NCBI RefSeq assembly: GCF_003952725.1
Contig: NZ_CP032509.1
Location: 892,001 to 956,000 of the forward strand
Origin: Georhizobium profundi
Lineage (GTDB): Bacteria > Pseudomonadota > Alphaproteobacteria > Rhizobiales > Rhizobiaceae
DNA: 64,000 bases
Reading direction: 5' to 3'
Part shown: piece by piece, positions 18,045-26,569 of the stretch
How the letters are laid out: each line of letters begins with the position of its first letter
How positions within the stretch are numbered: the stretch's first letter is position 1
The notes under the pieces: model-generated
What the model was told of the DNA's origin: nothing
The model's input: the letters and a program-made list of their open reading frames with translations, nothing else
Database searches by the model: none
Program-made: the position numbers and the translations under genes

Positions 18045-18992
18045 ATGAAACTGTTCGCCGCAGCACTCGCCCTTTCGGCTGCCTTCATCCTTCCCGCTCA
18101 AGCCCAGTTCGCGCTCGACTCTCGTTTCACCGATGCCGATGGCGATCTGATCGCCGACATCCCGACCGACGCTGCCGATCTGGTCGACCCGGACACGCTG
18201 ATCTTCACCTACACGCCCGTTGAGGATCCGGCCGTCTACGCCGATGTGTGGCAGGGCTTTATGGACCATCTTGCGGAAGCCACGGGCAAGAACGTCGAGT
18301 TCTTCCCGGTTCAGTCGAACGCCGCGCAGCTTGAAGCGATGCGTGCGGGCCGCCTGCACATTGCCGGCTTCAACACCGGTGGCAATCCGATTGCCGTTGC
18401 CTGCGCCGGCTTCCGTCCCTTCGCCATGATGGCTTCCAATGACGGCTCGTTCGGCTACGAGATGGAAATAATCGTACCGGCCGACAGCGAAGCGCAGGAG
18501 ATCGAGGATCTGCGCGGCAGCGAGATCGCCTTTACGCAGGAGACGTCGAATTCCGGCTTCAAGGCGCCGTCCGCCATTCTTTCGAGCGAATTCGACATGG
18601 TTGCGAACGAAGACTTCACGCCGGTCTTCTCGGGTTCGCACGACACGTCGATCCTGGGCGTTGCCAACGGCGACTACCCGGCTGCCGCCATCGCAAACTC
18701 GGTCATGACCCGCATGATCGACCGCGAAGTCGTGTCCCCCGATCAGATCCGCTCGATCTACCAGTCGGCAACCTTCCCGACGACGGGTTACGGCACGGTC
18801 TACAATCTGACGCCCGAGCTCCAGCAGCAGATCCGCGACGCGTTCTTCTCGTTCGAGTGGGAAGGCTCCGCGCTTGCCGAAGAGTTCAACGCGTCGGGCG
18901 AAGAGCAGTTCATCGAAATCAGCTTCCAGGAAGACTGGGAAGTCATTCGCCAGATCGACGAGGCGACCGGCGTCTCCTATTCCTGCCAGTAA
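18045..18992 (+). CDS. phnD: phosphonate/phosphite-type ABC transporter substrate-binding protein
   Basis: A 315-residue periplasmic binding protein of the PhnD family. Seen: a signal peptide MKLFAAALALSAAFILPAQAQ, then IFTYTPVEDPAVYADVWQGF, the central AGFNTGGNPIAVACAG, and GSHDTSILGVANGDYPAAAIANSV, which form the oxyanion-binding cleft in the family. It is the first gene of phnDCEE, behind a four-unit PHO box and followed by a stem-loop. No C-P lyase genes are in the window, so the ligand could be a phosphonate, phosphite or phosphate ester. Confidence 0.92.
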   Translation: MKLFAAALALSAAFILPAQAQFALDSRFTDADGDLIADIPTDAADLVDPDTLIFTYTPVEDPAVYADVWQGFMDHLAEATGKNVEFFPVQSNAAQLEAMRAGRLHIAGFNTGGNPIAVACAGFRPFAMMASNDGSFGYEMEIIVPADSEAQEIEDLRGSEIAFTQETSNSGFKAPSAILSSEFDMVANEDFTPVFSGSHDTSILGVANGDYPAAAIANSVMTRMIDREVVSPDQIRSIYQSATFPTTGYGTVYNLTPELQQQIRDAFFSFEWEGSALAEEFNASGEEQFIEISFQEDWEVIRQIDEATGVSYSCQ

Positions 18993-19007
18993 GCTCTGGC
19001 TAACACA

Positions 19008-19043
19008 AAGCGGGGGCGCAGCTTCGTATCTGCGTCCCCGCTT
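19008..19043 (+). terminator. stem-loop between phnD and phnC
   Basis: 14-bp arms (AAGCGGGGGCGCAG and CTGCGTCCCCGCTT, one G-T pair) around an 8-nt loop, 13 bp after the phnD stop and 30 bp before phnC. It is not followed by a T-run. It probably protects the phnD message and attenuates phnCEE, a common arrangement after binding-protein genes. Confidence 0.75.
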
Positions 19044-19072
19044 CGCATTGAGGCAGAGGCGAGAGGTCAGGC

Positions 19073-19903
19073 ATGCTTGAGGTGGACAGTCTCGAGAAGC
19101 GCTACAAAACGGGCGACATGGCGTTGCGCGGCATTTCTTTCACGGTTGCCAAGGGGCAGGTCGTTGGCCTCATCGGGCCTTCGGGCGCGGGCAAGTCATC
19201 ACTTATCCGCTGCATCAACCGACTGGTGGAACCGACAGGCGGCGCCATTCGTCTGAACGGGCTCGATCTCACGAAGCTGTCCGGCGGCAATTTGCGCCAA
19301 GCGCGCAGGCGCATCGGCATGATCTTCCAGGAATATGCGCTGGTCGAGCGTCTGACCGTCATGGAGAACGTGCTGTCGGGCAGGCTCGGCTATGTCGCCT
19401 TCTGGCGCTCCTTCTTCCGGCGCTTTCCGCAGACGGATGTCGACAAGGCCTTCCAGCTTCTGGATCGTGTCGGGCTTCAGGATCACGTGGACAAGCGCGC
19501 GGATGCGCTTTCCGGCGGCCAGCGCCAGCGCGTCGGCATTGCGCGTGCGCTCGAGCAGGACCCGGAACTGCTGCTGGTCGACGAGCCGACCGCATCGCTC
19601 GATCCGAAGACATCGCGCCAGATCATGCGTCTCATCTGCGAAGTCTGCCGCGAGCGCGACCTTCCGGCGATCATCAACATTCACGATGTGGTGCTGGCCC
19701 AGATGTTCGTCGATCGCATCATCGGCCTGCGCGCCGGCGCGGTGGTGTTCGATGGTCCGCCGACGGATCTTACGGACACGGCGCTGACCGAGATTTACGG
19801 CGAAGAAGACTGGCATGCGATGCGCAAGACGCGCGAGGAAGATGCGGCTGACGAAAGCGAGACGAAGGCGTTTGAAGCCGAGCGTCTGGCGGAGCTGGTC
19901 TAG
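19073..19903 (+). CDS. phnC: phosphonate-type ABC transporter ATP-binding protein
   Basis: A 276-residue ATPase. Seen: Walker [19 protein letters not shown]-loop [13 protein letters not shown], signature [15 protein letters not shown], Walker [13 protein letters not shown], and the H-loop His in INIHDV. The [17 protein letters not shown] insert is characteristic of PhnC. It energises phosphonate-type import with the two downstream permeases. Its TAG stop overlaps the next gene's GTG start by one base, so translation is coupled. The C-terminal tail of about 30 residues is acidic and extends past the usual end. Confidence 0.93.
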   Translation: MLEVDSLEKRYKTGDMALRGISFTVAKGQVVGLIGPSGAGKSSLIRCINRLVEPTGGAIRLNGLDLTKLSGGNLRQARRRIGMIFQEYALVERLTVMENVLSGRLGYVAFWRSFFRRFPQTDVDKAFQLLDRVGLQDHVDKRADALSGGQRQRVGIARALEQDPELLLVDEPTASLDPKTSRQIMRLICEVCRERDLPAIINIHDVVLAQMFVDRIIGLRAGAVVFDGPPTDLTDTALTEIYGEEDWHAMRKTREEDAADESETKAFEAERLAELV

Positions 19904-20718
19904 TGGTCAGCGCAGTTGCACCCGCCGCTTCCCGCCGCTGGCGCCGGCCGCCGGTCTTCATCAAGAGCCGGTTCTGGCGCATTGCCATCTATGGCGGCTT
20001 TTTCGCCTATCTCGTGCTGGCGCTCTGGTCGATCGACCTTGACTGGACGCGCATCGTCCAAGGCCTCGACCGCGGCCGCCGCTTCATCGAAGGCTTTCTG
20101 ACACCGGACTTCACGAGCCGCTGGCGCGACATTCGCCAGGGCATGGTGGAAAGCATCACCATGACGGTGTGTGCAAGCGTTGTCGGCATCCTCATTTCCA
20201 TCCCGATCGGCATCGGCGCGGCGCGCAACATCGCGCCCTGGCCCGTCCATGCCGTATGCCGCAGCATCATCGCCATTTCTCGCGCGTTTCAGGAAATCAT
20301 CATCGCGATCCTGTTCGTGGCCATGTTCGGGTTCGGGCCATTCGCCGGTTTTCTGACGCTCTCCTTCGCGACGATCGGATTCATCTCCAAGCTGCTTGCC
20401 GACGACATCGAGGAAGTCGATGAGGCGCAAGCCGAAGCCATCCGCGCCACCGGGGCCGGTTGGTGGCAGATCGTCAACTACGCGATCCAGCCGCAGGTCA
20501 TGCCGCGACTGATCGGGCTTTCGCTCTACCGCGTCGACATCAATTTCCGTGAAAGTTCGGTCATCGGCATCGTCGGTGCAGGCGGCATCGGTGCCACGCT
20601 CAACACCTCGATGGAGCGATACGATTACGATACGGCGGGCGCGATCCTGATCCTGATCATCATCTTCGTCATGTTGGCCGAATACGGCTCAAGCCACATC
20701 CGCAAGAGGGTGCAGTGA
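19903..20718 (+). CDS. phnE: phosphonate-type ABC transporter permease (first PhnE)
   Basis: A 271-residue inner-membrane permease with about six hydrophobic spans and the PhnE-type EAA loop EVDEAQAEAIRATGAGWWQIVNYAI, followed by RESSVIGIVGAGGIG. The GTG start at 19903 overlaps the phnC stop. It pairs with the second PhnE-like permease immediately downstream, giving a heterodimeric channel. Confidence 0.92.
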   Translation: MVSAVAPAASRRWRRPPVFIKSRFWRIAIYGGFFAYLVLALWSIDLDWTRIVQGLDRGRRFIEGFLTPDFTSRWRDIRQGMVESITMTVCASVVGILISIPIGIGAARNIAPWPVHAVCRSIIAISRAFQEIIIAILFVAMFGFGPFAGFLTLSFATIGFISKLLADDIEEVDEAQAEAIRATGAGWWQIVNYAIQPQVMPRLIGLSLYRVDINFRESSVIGIVGAGGIGATLNTSMERYDYDTAGAILILIIIFVMLAEYGSSHIRKRVQ

Positions 20719-21533
20719 TGCCGATTGGATCGAACGCCGCCGATAACACCTGGTCGAAGCACACCCGTCGGGGCGAATGGATGATCTGGGGCGGCTGGTT
20801 CGCACTCGCGGTCGTCTTCGTCCTGTCCTGGCAGGTGATGAACGAGCGGACGATCTGGGCGTTCGTCGAGGATGCTCCGCGCCAAGGCGCCGACCTTCTC
20901 TCGCGCTCCTGGCCGCCGCGCTGGGATTATCTCGGAAATCTTTGGCAGCCGCTTTGGGACACATTGAACATGGCGACGCTCGGCACGCTGCTGGGTACGG
21001 CCATGGCCGTGCCGTTGGCGTTCATGGCGGCGCGCAATACCTCGCCGAGCCTGCTCTTCTTGCGGCCGGTCGCGCTGTTCATCATTGTCGCTTCGCGCTC
21101 GATCAATTCGTTGATCTGGGCGTTGCTGCTCGTCGCGATCATCGGTCCGGGCATTCTCGCCGGAATCATCGCCATCGCGCTTCGATCCATCGGATTTGTG
21201 GGCAAGCTGCTTTACGAGTCGATCGAGGAAATCGACGAGACGCAGGTGGAGGCCGTTCGTGCGACAGGAGCGGGCCAGCTGCAGCTGATCGATTATGCGA
21301 TCGTGCCGCAGGTGCTTCCCGCATTCGTCGGCATGACGATTTTCCGCTGGGACATCAACATCCGTGAATCCACAATCCTCGGGCTGGTGGGTGCCAGCGG
21401 CATCGGGCTGCAACTCCAGGGGTCGCTCAACACGCTCGCCTGGTCCCAGGTCTCGGTGATCTTCGCTGTCATTCTTCTGACGGTGATCGTCGCGGAATGG
21501 GTGTCGTCCAAGGTTCGCCGCGCCATCATCTGA
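20718..21533 (+). CDS. phnE: phosphonate-type ABC transporter permease (second PhnE)
   Basis: A 271-residue permease, paralogous to the previous gene. It has six likely membrane spans and an EAA loop EIDETQVEAVRATGAGQLQLIDYAI followed by RESTILGLVGASGIG. The ATG at 20718 overlaps the previous TGA (TGATG); a GTG 3 bp earlier is in frame. It is the last gene of phnDCEE; the following 115 bp hold no gene and separate it from a GntR-type regulator. Confidence 0.92.
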   Translation: MPIGSNAADNTWSKHTRRGEWMIWGGWFALAVVFVLSWQVMNERTIWAFVEDAPRQGADLLSRSWPPRWDYLGNLWQPLWDTLNMATLGTLLGTAMAVPLAFMAARNTSPSLLFLRPVALFIIVASRSINSLIWALLLVAIIGPGILAGIIAIALRSIGFVGKLLYESIEEIDETQVEAVRATGAGQLQLIDYAIVPQVLPAFVGMTIFRWDINIRESTILGLVGASGIGLQLQGSLNTLAWSQVSVIFAVILLTVIVAEWVSSKVRRAII

Positions 21534-21648
21534 TCGCCGATTTATCAGCGCGCATTTACAAGCAATCGCTCAATCAGGAGTCGTGAAGATTCCTGTTGCT
21601 GATCAATCCGGATCAATATAGCGTTTCATCGTGGGGTGGAGCGACGCG

Positions 21649-22398
21649 ATGCCGATGACGGCGATGCATGTGGATGCGGGCATGACGACCGCTGACAGTG
21701 AAGATGAGATCGATCGCCACAGTGCGGTCGTCTCGGACAGTGCCGCGCTGGTGCAATTGCGTGCCTATATTCAAAACGCTGGGTTTCAGCGGGGGCAGAA
21801 GCTTCCGCCGGAGCGGGTGCTCGGGCCCGAGCTTGGCTTGCGGCGCTTCGAGCTGCGCAAGGCGATGGAGACGCTTGTCGACGAGGGCGTGCTCTGGCGC
21901 CATGTGGGCAAAGGCACCTTCATGGCCCGCCCGACCGATCAATCCGACCAAAATGATCTCACGGCTCTGGCGCGCACCATCAGTCCGGTCGATGTCATGC
22001 GCGCGCGCCTCAGCCTTGAGCCGGCGCTTGCGCGCGAAGCCGCAATCCACGCCCCGGCGTCGGCGATTGCGACGCTCAGGCTGACCATGGAACGCAGCCA
22101 TCTTGCAGGCACCTGGCGGGAATATGAGGCGCTCGACAACGATTTCCACCGCCAGATCGCCGAGGCGAGCGGTTCGGTCGTGCTTCTCGCGCTGTTCGAT
22201 CAGCTGAACACGCTTCGGCGCATGGTCGCCTGGGGCAATCTCGCCCGCACCGGCGCGCGGCCGCCGCGCAGCCATTCGAGCTTCAACGAGCATGACATGA
22301 TTACCGACGCCATCGAGGCGCGCGATGCGGACGCTGCCCACAATGCCATGCGGACGCATCTGCGTTCGGTCGAAGATCGATTGTTCCGCGCATCATGA
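21649..22398 (+). CDS. FadR/GntR-family transcriptional regulator
   Basis: About 249 residues. The N-terminal winged helix is GntR-like (KLPPERVLGPELGLRRFELRKAMETLVDEGVLWRHVGKGTFM). The C-terminal FCD-type all-helical ligand domain contains RLSLEPALAREAA, DNDFHRQIAEASG and SFNEHDMITDAIEARD, where the Asp and His residues bind metal/ligand in FadR-type proteins. ATG 21649 has GGTGGAG upstream and is preferred over GTG 21631. The stop overlaps the start of the decarboxylase-like gene, so it likely controls that gene and the tctCBA transporter. Confidence 0.87.
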   Translation: MPMTAMHVDAGMTTADSEDEIDRHSAVVSDSAALVQLRAYIQNAGFQRGQKLPPERVLGPELGLRRFELRKAMETLVDEGVLWRHVGKGTFMARPTDQSDQNDLTALARTISPVDVMRARLSLEPALAREAAIHAPASAIATLRLTMERSHLAGTWREYEALDNDFHRQIAEASGSVVLLALFDQLNTLRRMVAWGNLARTGARPPRSHSSFNEHDMITDAIEARDADAAHNAMRTHLRSVEDRLFRAS

Positions 22399-23389
22399 GC
22401 ACGCTTCCCAAGATCACGGTTGCCTGTTTCGACCACGACCGGGTGATGCCGGTGATGGACGGCCGCGTGCCGGTAGAAGGCTTCGAGATCGAGCCGCATG
22501 TGCTGCCGACGTCGAAATTGTTTCCGCTTGCGGTGCAGGAAGCACGGTTCGACGTGACCGAACTGTCGCTGTCGAGCCAAATTCTGCAGGTGGCGCGGGG
22601 CGAGGGGGCATATGTCGCCATCCCGGCGTTTATATCGCGGGCTTTCCGCCATAACGGCTTTTTCCGGCGCACCGATAGCGGCGTCGAGACCCCGGCGGAC
22701 CTCAAGGGTCGCCGCGTCGGTGTTCCGGAATACCAGATGACCGCTGCGCTCTGGATGCGCGGCATCCTCAAGGACCAATACGGCGTCGAGGCAACCGATA
22801 TCGAATGGCGCACGGGCGCGCTCGATGCCGGTGTGCGGCACGAGCGGCTGCAACTGACGCCGCCACCGAACCTCAAGATCACGCCGATCAGCGAGGGCGA
22901 GACGCTGCAGTCGCTGCTGCTGGACGGCCAAATCGACGCGCTGCTTGCGCCCAATCCCCGAAGGCTTTCGCCGAGGGCGATCCAAGGATCGAGCGCATCT
23001 TCTCCGATTTCGAACGGGTCGAGCAGGACTATTTCGCCGAAACCGGGTTCTTCCCAATCATGCACGTCGTGGCGGTGCGGCGCACGCTTGCGGAAAAGCA
23101 TCCGGAGCTGCCGATGGCGCTTTACGAGGCATTCTCGACGGCACGAGACGAAGCGTTGCGCCGTCTCGAAGACATCTGGCTCGGCTCGGCCAATCGTCTG
23201 AGCCTGCCATGGCTCAATGCATCGATGGAGCGTCTGCGCGCGACGATGGGCCGGGATTACTATCCTTATGGCTATCGCGGAGCGGAACGCGAAGTCGAGG
23301 CCATGTGCCGCTATTCGGTCGAGCAATATCTCGCGCCGCGCCGTGTTTCGGCGTCCGAATTGTTTCATTCGTCACTCATCGAAACCTGA
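22395..23389 (+). pseudogene. 4,5-dihydroxyphthalate decarboxylase-like protein, frameshifted
   Basis: Residues 1 to about 190 are coded from ATG 22395 in one frame (GRRVGVPEYQMTAALWMRGILKDQYGV, ITPISEGETLQSLLLDGQIDALLAP). The rest continues in the -1 frame (PKAFAEGDPRIERIFSDF, then FFPIMHVVAVRR, to the stop at 23389). The break is near 22955-22965 in GCCCAATCCCCGAAGG and is explained by loss of one base; adding one base gives about 331 residues, the family length. The fold resembles periplasmic NMT1-like binding proteins, and many family members are not proven decarboxylases. Either a true 1-nt deletion or a sequencing error next to a CCCC run. Confidence 0.85.
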
Positions 23390-23465
23390 AAGGAGGGCCA
23401 TTCGAAAGCAGCCGGAGCCCGATCAGACGGAAGACATCAATCATTATCTTGGGAGGAGACCAATA

Positions 23466-24449
23466 ATGAGCTTTTTCAAACTTAGTGCTTCACTGGCGCT
23501 GTGCGCCACGCTTGCCGGCACCCCGGCCGCTTTTGCGCAAGAGGAGATCCGCGCGCCGGAAGGCCCGATCGAATTCACCGTCGGCGCCGGTGCGGGCGGA
23601 TCGCCCGACATCATCATGCGCACCATCGCCCAGATCATGAACGAGGAAGGGATCGTCGAGAACCCGATCGTCATCCAGAACCGCTCGGGCGGCGGGCATT
23701 CGAACGCATATAACCACGTGCTCGGTCTGCCGGGCAACGAGACGACGCTGCTGACGCTGGCTTCACCGGTCTTCACCACGCCGATCGTCCAGGGCACCGA
23801 TTCCGTCATCGATCAGATCACGCCGATTGCCGGCTTCGTGCAGTCGGAACTCGTGCTGCTAACCACGCCTGACAGCCCCTACAACTCGCTGCAGGATTTT
23901 GTCGCGGCTGCTACGGAACAGCCGGGTCGCGTGCGCATCGCTGGTGGCGCCTCGGGCGGCAACGACCATGTCGCAACGGGTCTGATCGAAAAGGCGGCGG
24001 GGATCACGCTCACCTATATTCCTCACGAAAGCGGCTCTGCTGCACGTGCGACATTCCTCGGCGGCAACGTCGAAGGCCATTTCGCAACGCTCGCGGAAGG
24101 TCTCGAGGCGATCAATGCCGGCCAGGCGAAGGCGCTTGCGATCCTGTCTGCGGAACGCCGCACGGAAGAAGGCTATGCCGACGTGCCGACCGCGACCGAG
24201 CAGGGCGTCGATGTCGTCTATACCCAGTTCTGGGGTGTCGGCGGACCGCCGGATCTCGATCCTGCCGTTGCCGCATGGTGGGCCGACAAGTTCGAGCAGG
24301 CAACGCAGACGGCACGCTGGCAGGAAAGCCTCGAAGCCAACATGCAGCTCGGCGAATTCTACGGTCTCGACGAGGCCGGTGAGTATTTCGCACGGGAGCA
24401 GGAAACCTTCCGCACTGTTCTGACCCAGGTCGGTTTGGCTGCGCAGTGA
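23466..24449 (+). CDS. tctC: tripartite tricarboxylate transporter substrate-binding protein
   Basis: A 327-residue TctC/Bug-family periplasmic binding protein. Seen: a signal peptide MSFFKLSASLALCATLAG...AFAQE, an ENPIVIQNRSGGGHSNAYNHV loop, RIAGGASGGNDHVATG, and LGGNVEGHFATLAEGLEAINAG, which line the carboxylate-binding cleft in Bug proteins. The ATG at 23466 is preceded by GGGAGG; the upstream extension is a shadow. First gene of tctCBA. The substrate, probably an organic acid, is unknown; the neighbouring decarboxylase-like gene hints at an aromatic or polycarboxylic acid. Confidence 0.92.
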   Translation: MSFFKLSASLALCATLAGTPAAFAQEEIRAPEGPIEFTVGAGAGGSPDIIMRTIAQIMNEEGIVENPIVIQNRSGGGHSNAYNHVLGLPGNETTLLTLASPVFTTPIVQGTDSVIDQITPIAGFVQSELVLLTTPDSPYNSLQDFVAAATEQPGRVRIAGGASGGNDHVATGLIEKAAGITLTYIPHESGSAARATFLGGNVEGHFATLAEGLEAINAGQAKALAILSAERRTEEGYADVPTATEQGVDVVYTQFWGVGGPPDLDPAVAAWWADKFEQATQTARWQESLEANMQLGEFYGLDEAGEYFAREQETFRTVLTQVGLAAQ

Positions 24450-24477
24450 TGCGCCCCAGACCCAGTGAGGGCATATC

Positions 24478-24996
24478 ATGAGCCAACCACTCGCCCCTCT
24501 GGCGGCATCTCCGGAAACGGAGGTGCCTGCCTCACCTGTCTACAGGATTTCGGCGCTCGACTACGTGCCGGCAATTGCGATGATTGCCTTGTCGATCGCA
24601 ATTTTCGCCGGAACTGCGGGTCTCAAGTACTGGGATAATGTCACGCCCGGCGCTCGCTTCCTGCCGATCTGGCTGTCTGCGGCGGGCGGTCTTCTCGGGC
24701 TCCTGCTCTTCATCTCGCTTTGGCGAGGCGGGGACGGTGGGGTTCTCGATCTGCCTGATCGCGTCGGGTTGCGGCGCGCGGTTCTGGCGCTCTCCGCCAT
24801 GGCGATCTTTGTCGTTGCGGCGCCGGTGATCGGCATGGTTCCGGTCGCCGGGATCTTCATGCTGTTCATGCTGCTTGCCGTTCTCGGCCAGCGCCTCGTT
24901 CCGAGCCTCATCACGACGGCCATCGTCGTCTTCGGCCTGAAATTCATTTTCGCTTACGGGCTTTCGGTTCCGCTTCCGGCACCGCTCGGCTTTTGA
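24478..24996 (+). CDS. tctB: tripartite tricarboxylate transporter small membrane subunit
   Basis: A 172-residue TctB-type protein with four predicted transmembrane helices (about residues 30-48, 60-80, 100-122 and 128-165). TctB sequences are poorly conserved; the call rests on size, membrane profile and position between tctC (28 bp upstream) and tctA (24 bp downstream). Confidence 0.88.
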   Translation: MSQPLAPLAASPETEVPASPVYRISALDYVPAIAMIALSIAIFAGTAGLKYWDNVTPGARFLPIWLSAAGGLLGLLLFISLWRGGDGGVLDLPDRVGLRRAVLALSAMAIFVVAAPVIGMVPVAGIFMLFMLLAVLGQRLVPSLITTAIVVFGLKFIFAYGLSVPLPAPLGF

Positions 24997-25020
24997 CGCG
25001 ACCATCTGGCGGGACAAGCC

Positions 25021-26505
25021 ATGATCGATCTTCTGCTTCAGGGATTTGCGGTTGCGTTCCAGCCGAGCAATCTCGCTTTCATCTTTCTGGGTGTCCTGCT
25101 CGGGCAAGTCATCGGCGCGCTACCGGGCGTGGGGCCTGCCGCCGGCATGGCGCTTCTCTTGCCGCTGACCTTCGGCCTGGAGCCCGCAACGGCGATCATG
25201 ATGCTCGCCGGCATCATGTATGGCGGCCAGTATGGGGGCACGCTCACCTCGGTGCTGATCAACGTGCCCGGCGAAGCATCGGGCGTCATGACGGCGGTCG
25301 ACGGCCACCAGATGGCCCGCAAAGGGCGCGGCGGGGCTGCGCTCAGCGTTGCGGCCATCGGCTCGTTCATCGCTGGCATCGGCGCGGTTGCGGCGGTTGC
25401 CTTCATCACCCCGGCGCTGTCGGGCTTCGCGCTTCGGTTCAACGCACCGGAATACTTTCTGCTTGCCGCACTCGGCATCATCGCGACGGCAAGCCTTGGC
25501 GCCACTCCCATCCGCTCGCTAATGGCCGGCGTGCTCGGTCTGATGATCGCACTTGTCGGGACCGATCCGCTCGCCGGTACGCCGCGGCTTACATTCGGGC
25601 AGCCGGCGCTTTACGAGGGCATCGACTTCATTCCCGTCGCCATCGGTGTCTTCGGCATCGCCGAAGTGCTCGCCTCGTTGGAACGCGCCCATGGCATGCA
25701 CCCGATCCGTACGCGGCTGAAGGACATGTGGCTGACATCGGCGGAGTGGACGCAAAGTCGGATGGCGATTGTGCGCGGCGGCTTCATCGGCCTCTTCGTC
25801 GGCATCATGCCGGGCGCCGGCGCCTCCATCGCCTCGCTGCTTGCCTATCTCACCGAGCGCCGCTTCAGCCGCAATCCGGAGATGTTCGGCAAGGGAGCGA
25901 TCGATGGCGTGGCAGCTGCAGAAGCTGCGAACAACTCCGCCTCGCACGGCGCGATGATCCCGATGCTGTCGCTTGCCATTCCGGGCAATGCGAGCACGGC
26001 CGTGCTTCTTGCCGCGCTGATCCTGCATGGCGTGCGGCCGGGGCCTATGTTGATGACGCAGGAGGCAACGCTCGTCTGGGGGCTCATCGCCAGCATGTTC
26101 ATCGGTAACGTCATGCTGCTGATCATGAACCTGCCGATGGCACCGCTTTTCGCTTCGCTGCTGCGCATCCCCTATGTCTATCTCGCACCGGGCATCCTCG
26201 TGATCTCGCTCGTCGGTGCCTATGCCGCGACGCTCGATTTCGGCACGGTGTGGATGTGCATCTTTTTCGGCCTGCTCGGCTGGCTGATGATGAAGTTCGA
26301 CATTCCGCGGCCGCCGCTGGTTCTTGCGCTGGTGCTTGCTCCGCTTTTGGAAACGTCGCTCAGGCAGTCGCTGCTGCTCTCCTTCGGCAGCCCGATGATT
26401 TTCGTCGAACGGCCGATCTCGGCGGTGCTTCTGGTCGTCGTTGCTTTCGCACTGATCCTGCCGGTCTGGAGCGCGGTGAAGCGCAGGCGCAACCGCATCG
26501 CCTGA
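25021..26505 (+). CDS. tctA: tripartite tricarboxylate transporter large membrane subunit
   Basis: A 494-residue TctA-family integral membrane protein with about 12 spans. Seen: the signatures GVLLGQVIGALPGVGPAAGMALLLPLTF, MYGGQYGGTLTSVLINVPGE and GIMPGAGASIASLLAYLTER, the duplicated GxGP/PGxG motifs of the family. It forms the sodium- or proton-coupled channel with TctB. The gene ends 22 bp before a symmetrical terminator that it shares with the convergent monooxygenase gene. Confidence 0.94.
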   Translation: MIDLLLQGFAVAFQPSNLAFIFLGVLLGQVIGALPGVGPAAGMALLLPLTFGLEPATAIMMLAGIMYGGQYGGTLTSVLINVPGEASGVMTAVDGHQMARKGRGGAALSVAAIGSFIAGIGAVAAVAFITPALSGFALRFNAPEYFLLAALGIIATASLGATPIRSLMAGVLGLMIALVGTDPLAGTPRLTFGQPALYEGIDFIPVAIGVFGIAEVLASLERAHGMHPIRTRLKDMWLTSAEWTQSRMAIVRGGFIGLFVGIMPGAGASIASLLAYLTERRFSRNPEMFGKGAIDGVAAAEAANNSASHGAMIPMLSLAIPGNASTAVLLAALILHGVRPGPMLMTQEATLVWGLIASMFIGNVMLLIMNLPMAPLFASLLRIPYVYLAPGILVISLVGAYAATLDFGTVWMCIFFGLLGWLMMKFDIPRPPLVLALVLAPLLETSLRQSLLLSFGSPMIFVERPISAVLLVVVAFALILPVWSAVKRRRNRIA

Positions 26506-26527
26506 CCAACGGTGCTCGATGAAACAA

Positions 26528-26550
26528 AACGGGGGCCAGTGGCCCCCGTT
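26528..26550. terminator. bidirectional terminator between tctA and the monooxygenase gene
   Basis: Perfect 10-bp arms AACGGGGGCC / GGCCCCCGTT around AGT. A-rich sequence on the left and T-containing sequence on the right allow use in both directions. It separates two convergent operons. Confidence 0.85.
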
Positions 26551-26569
26551 GTCGTTTAAGGCTCTCGGC

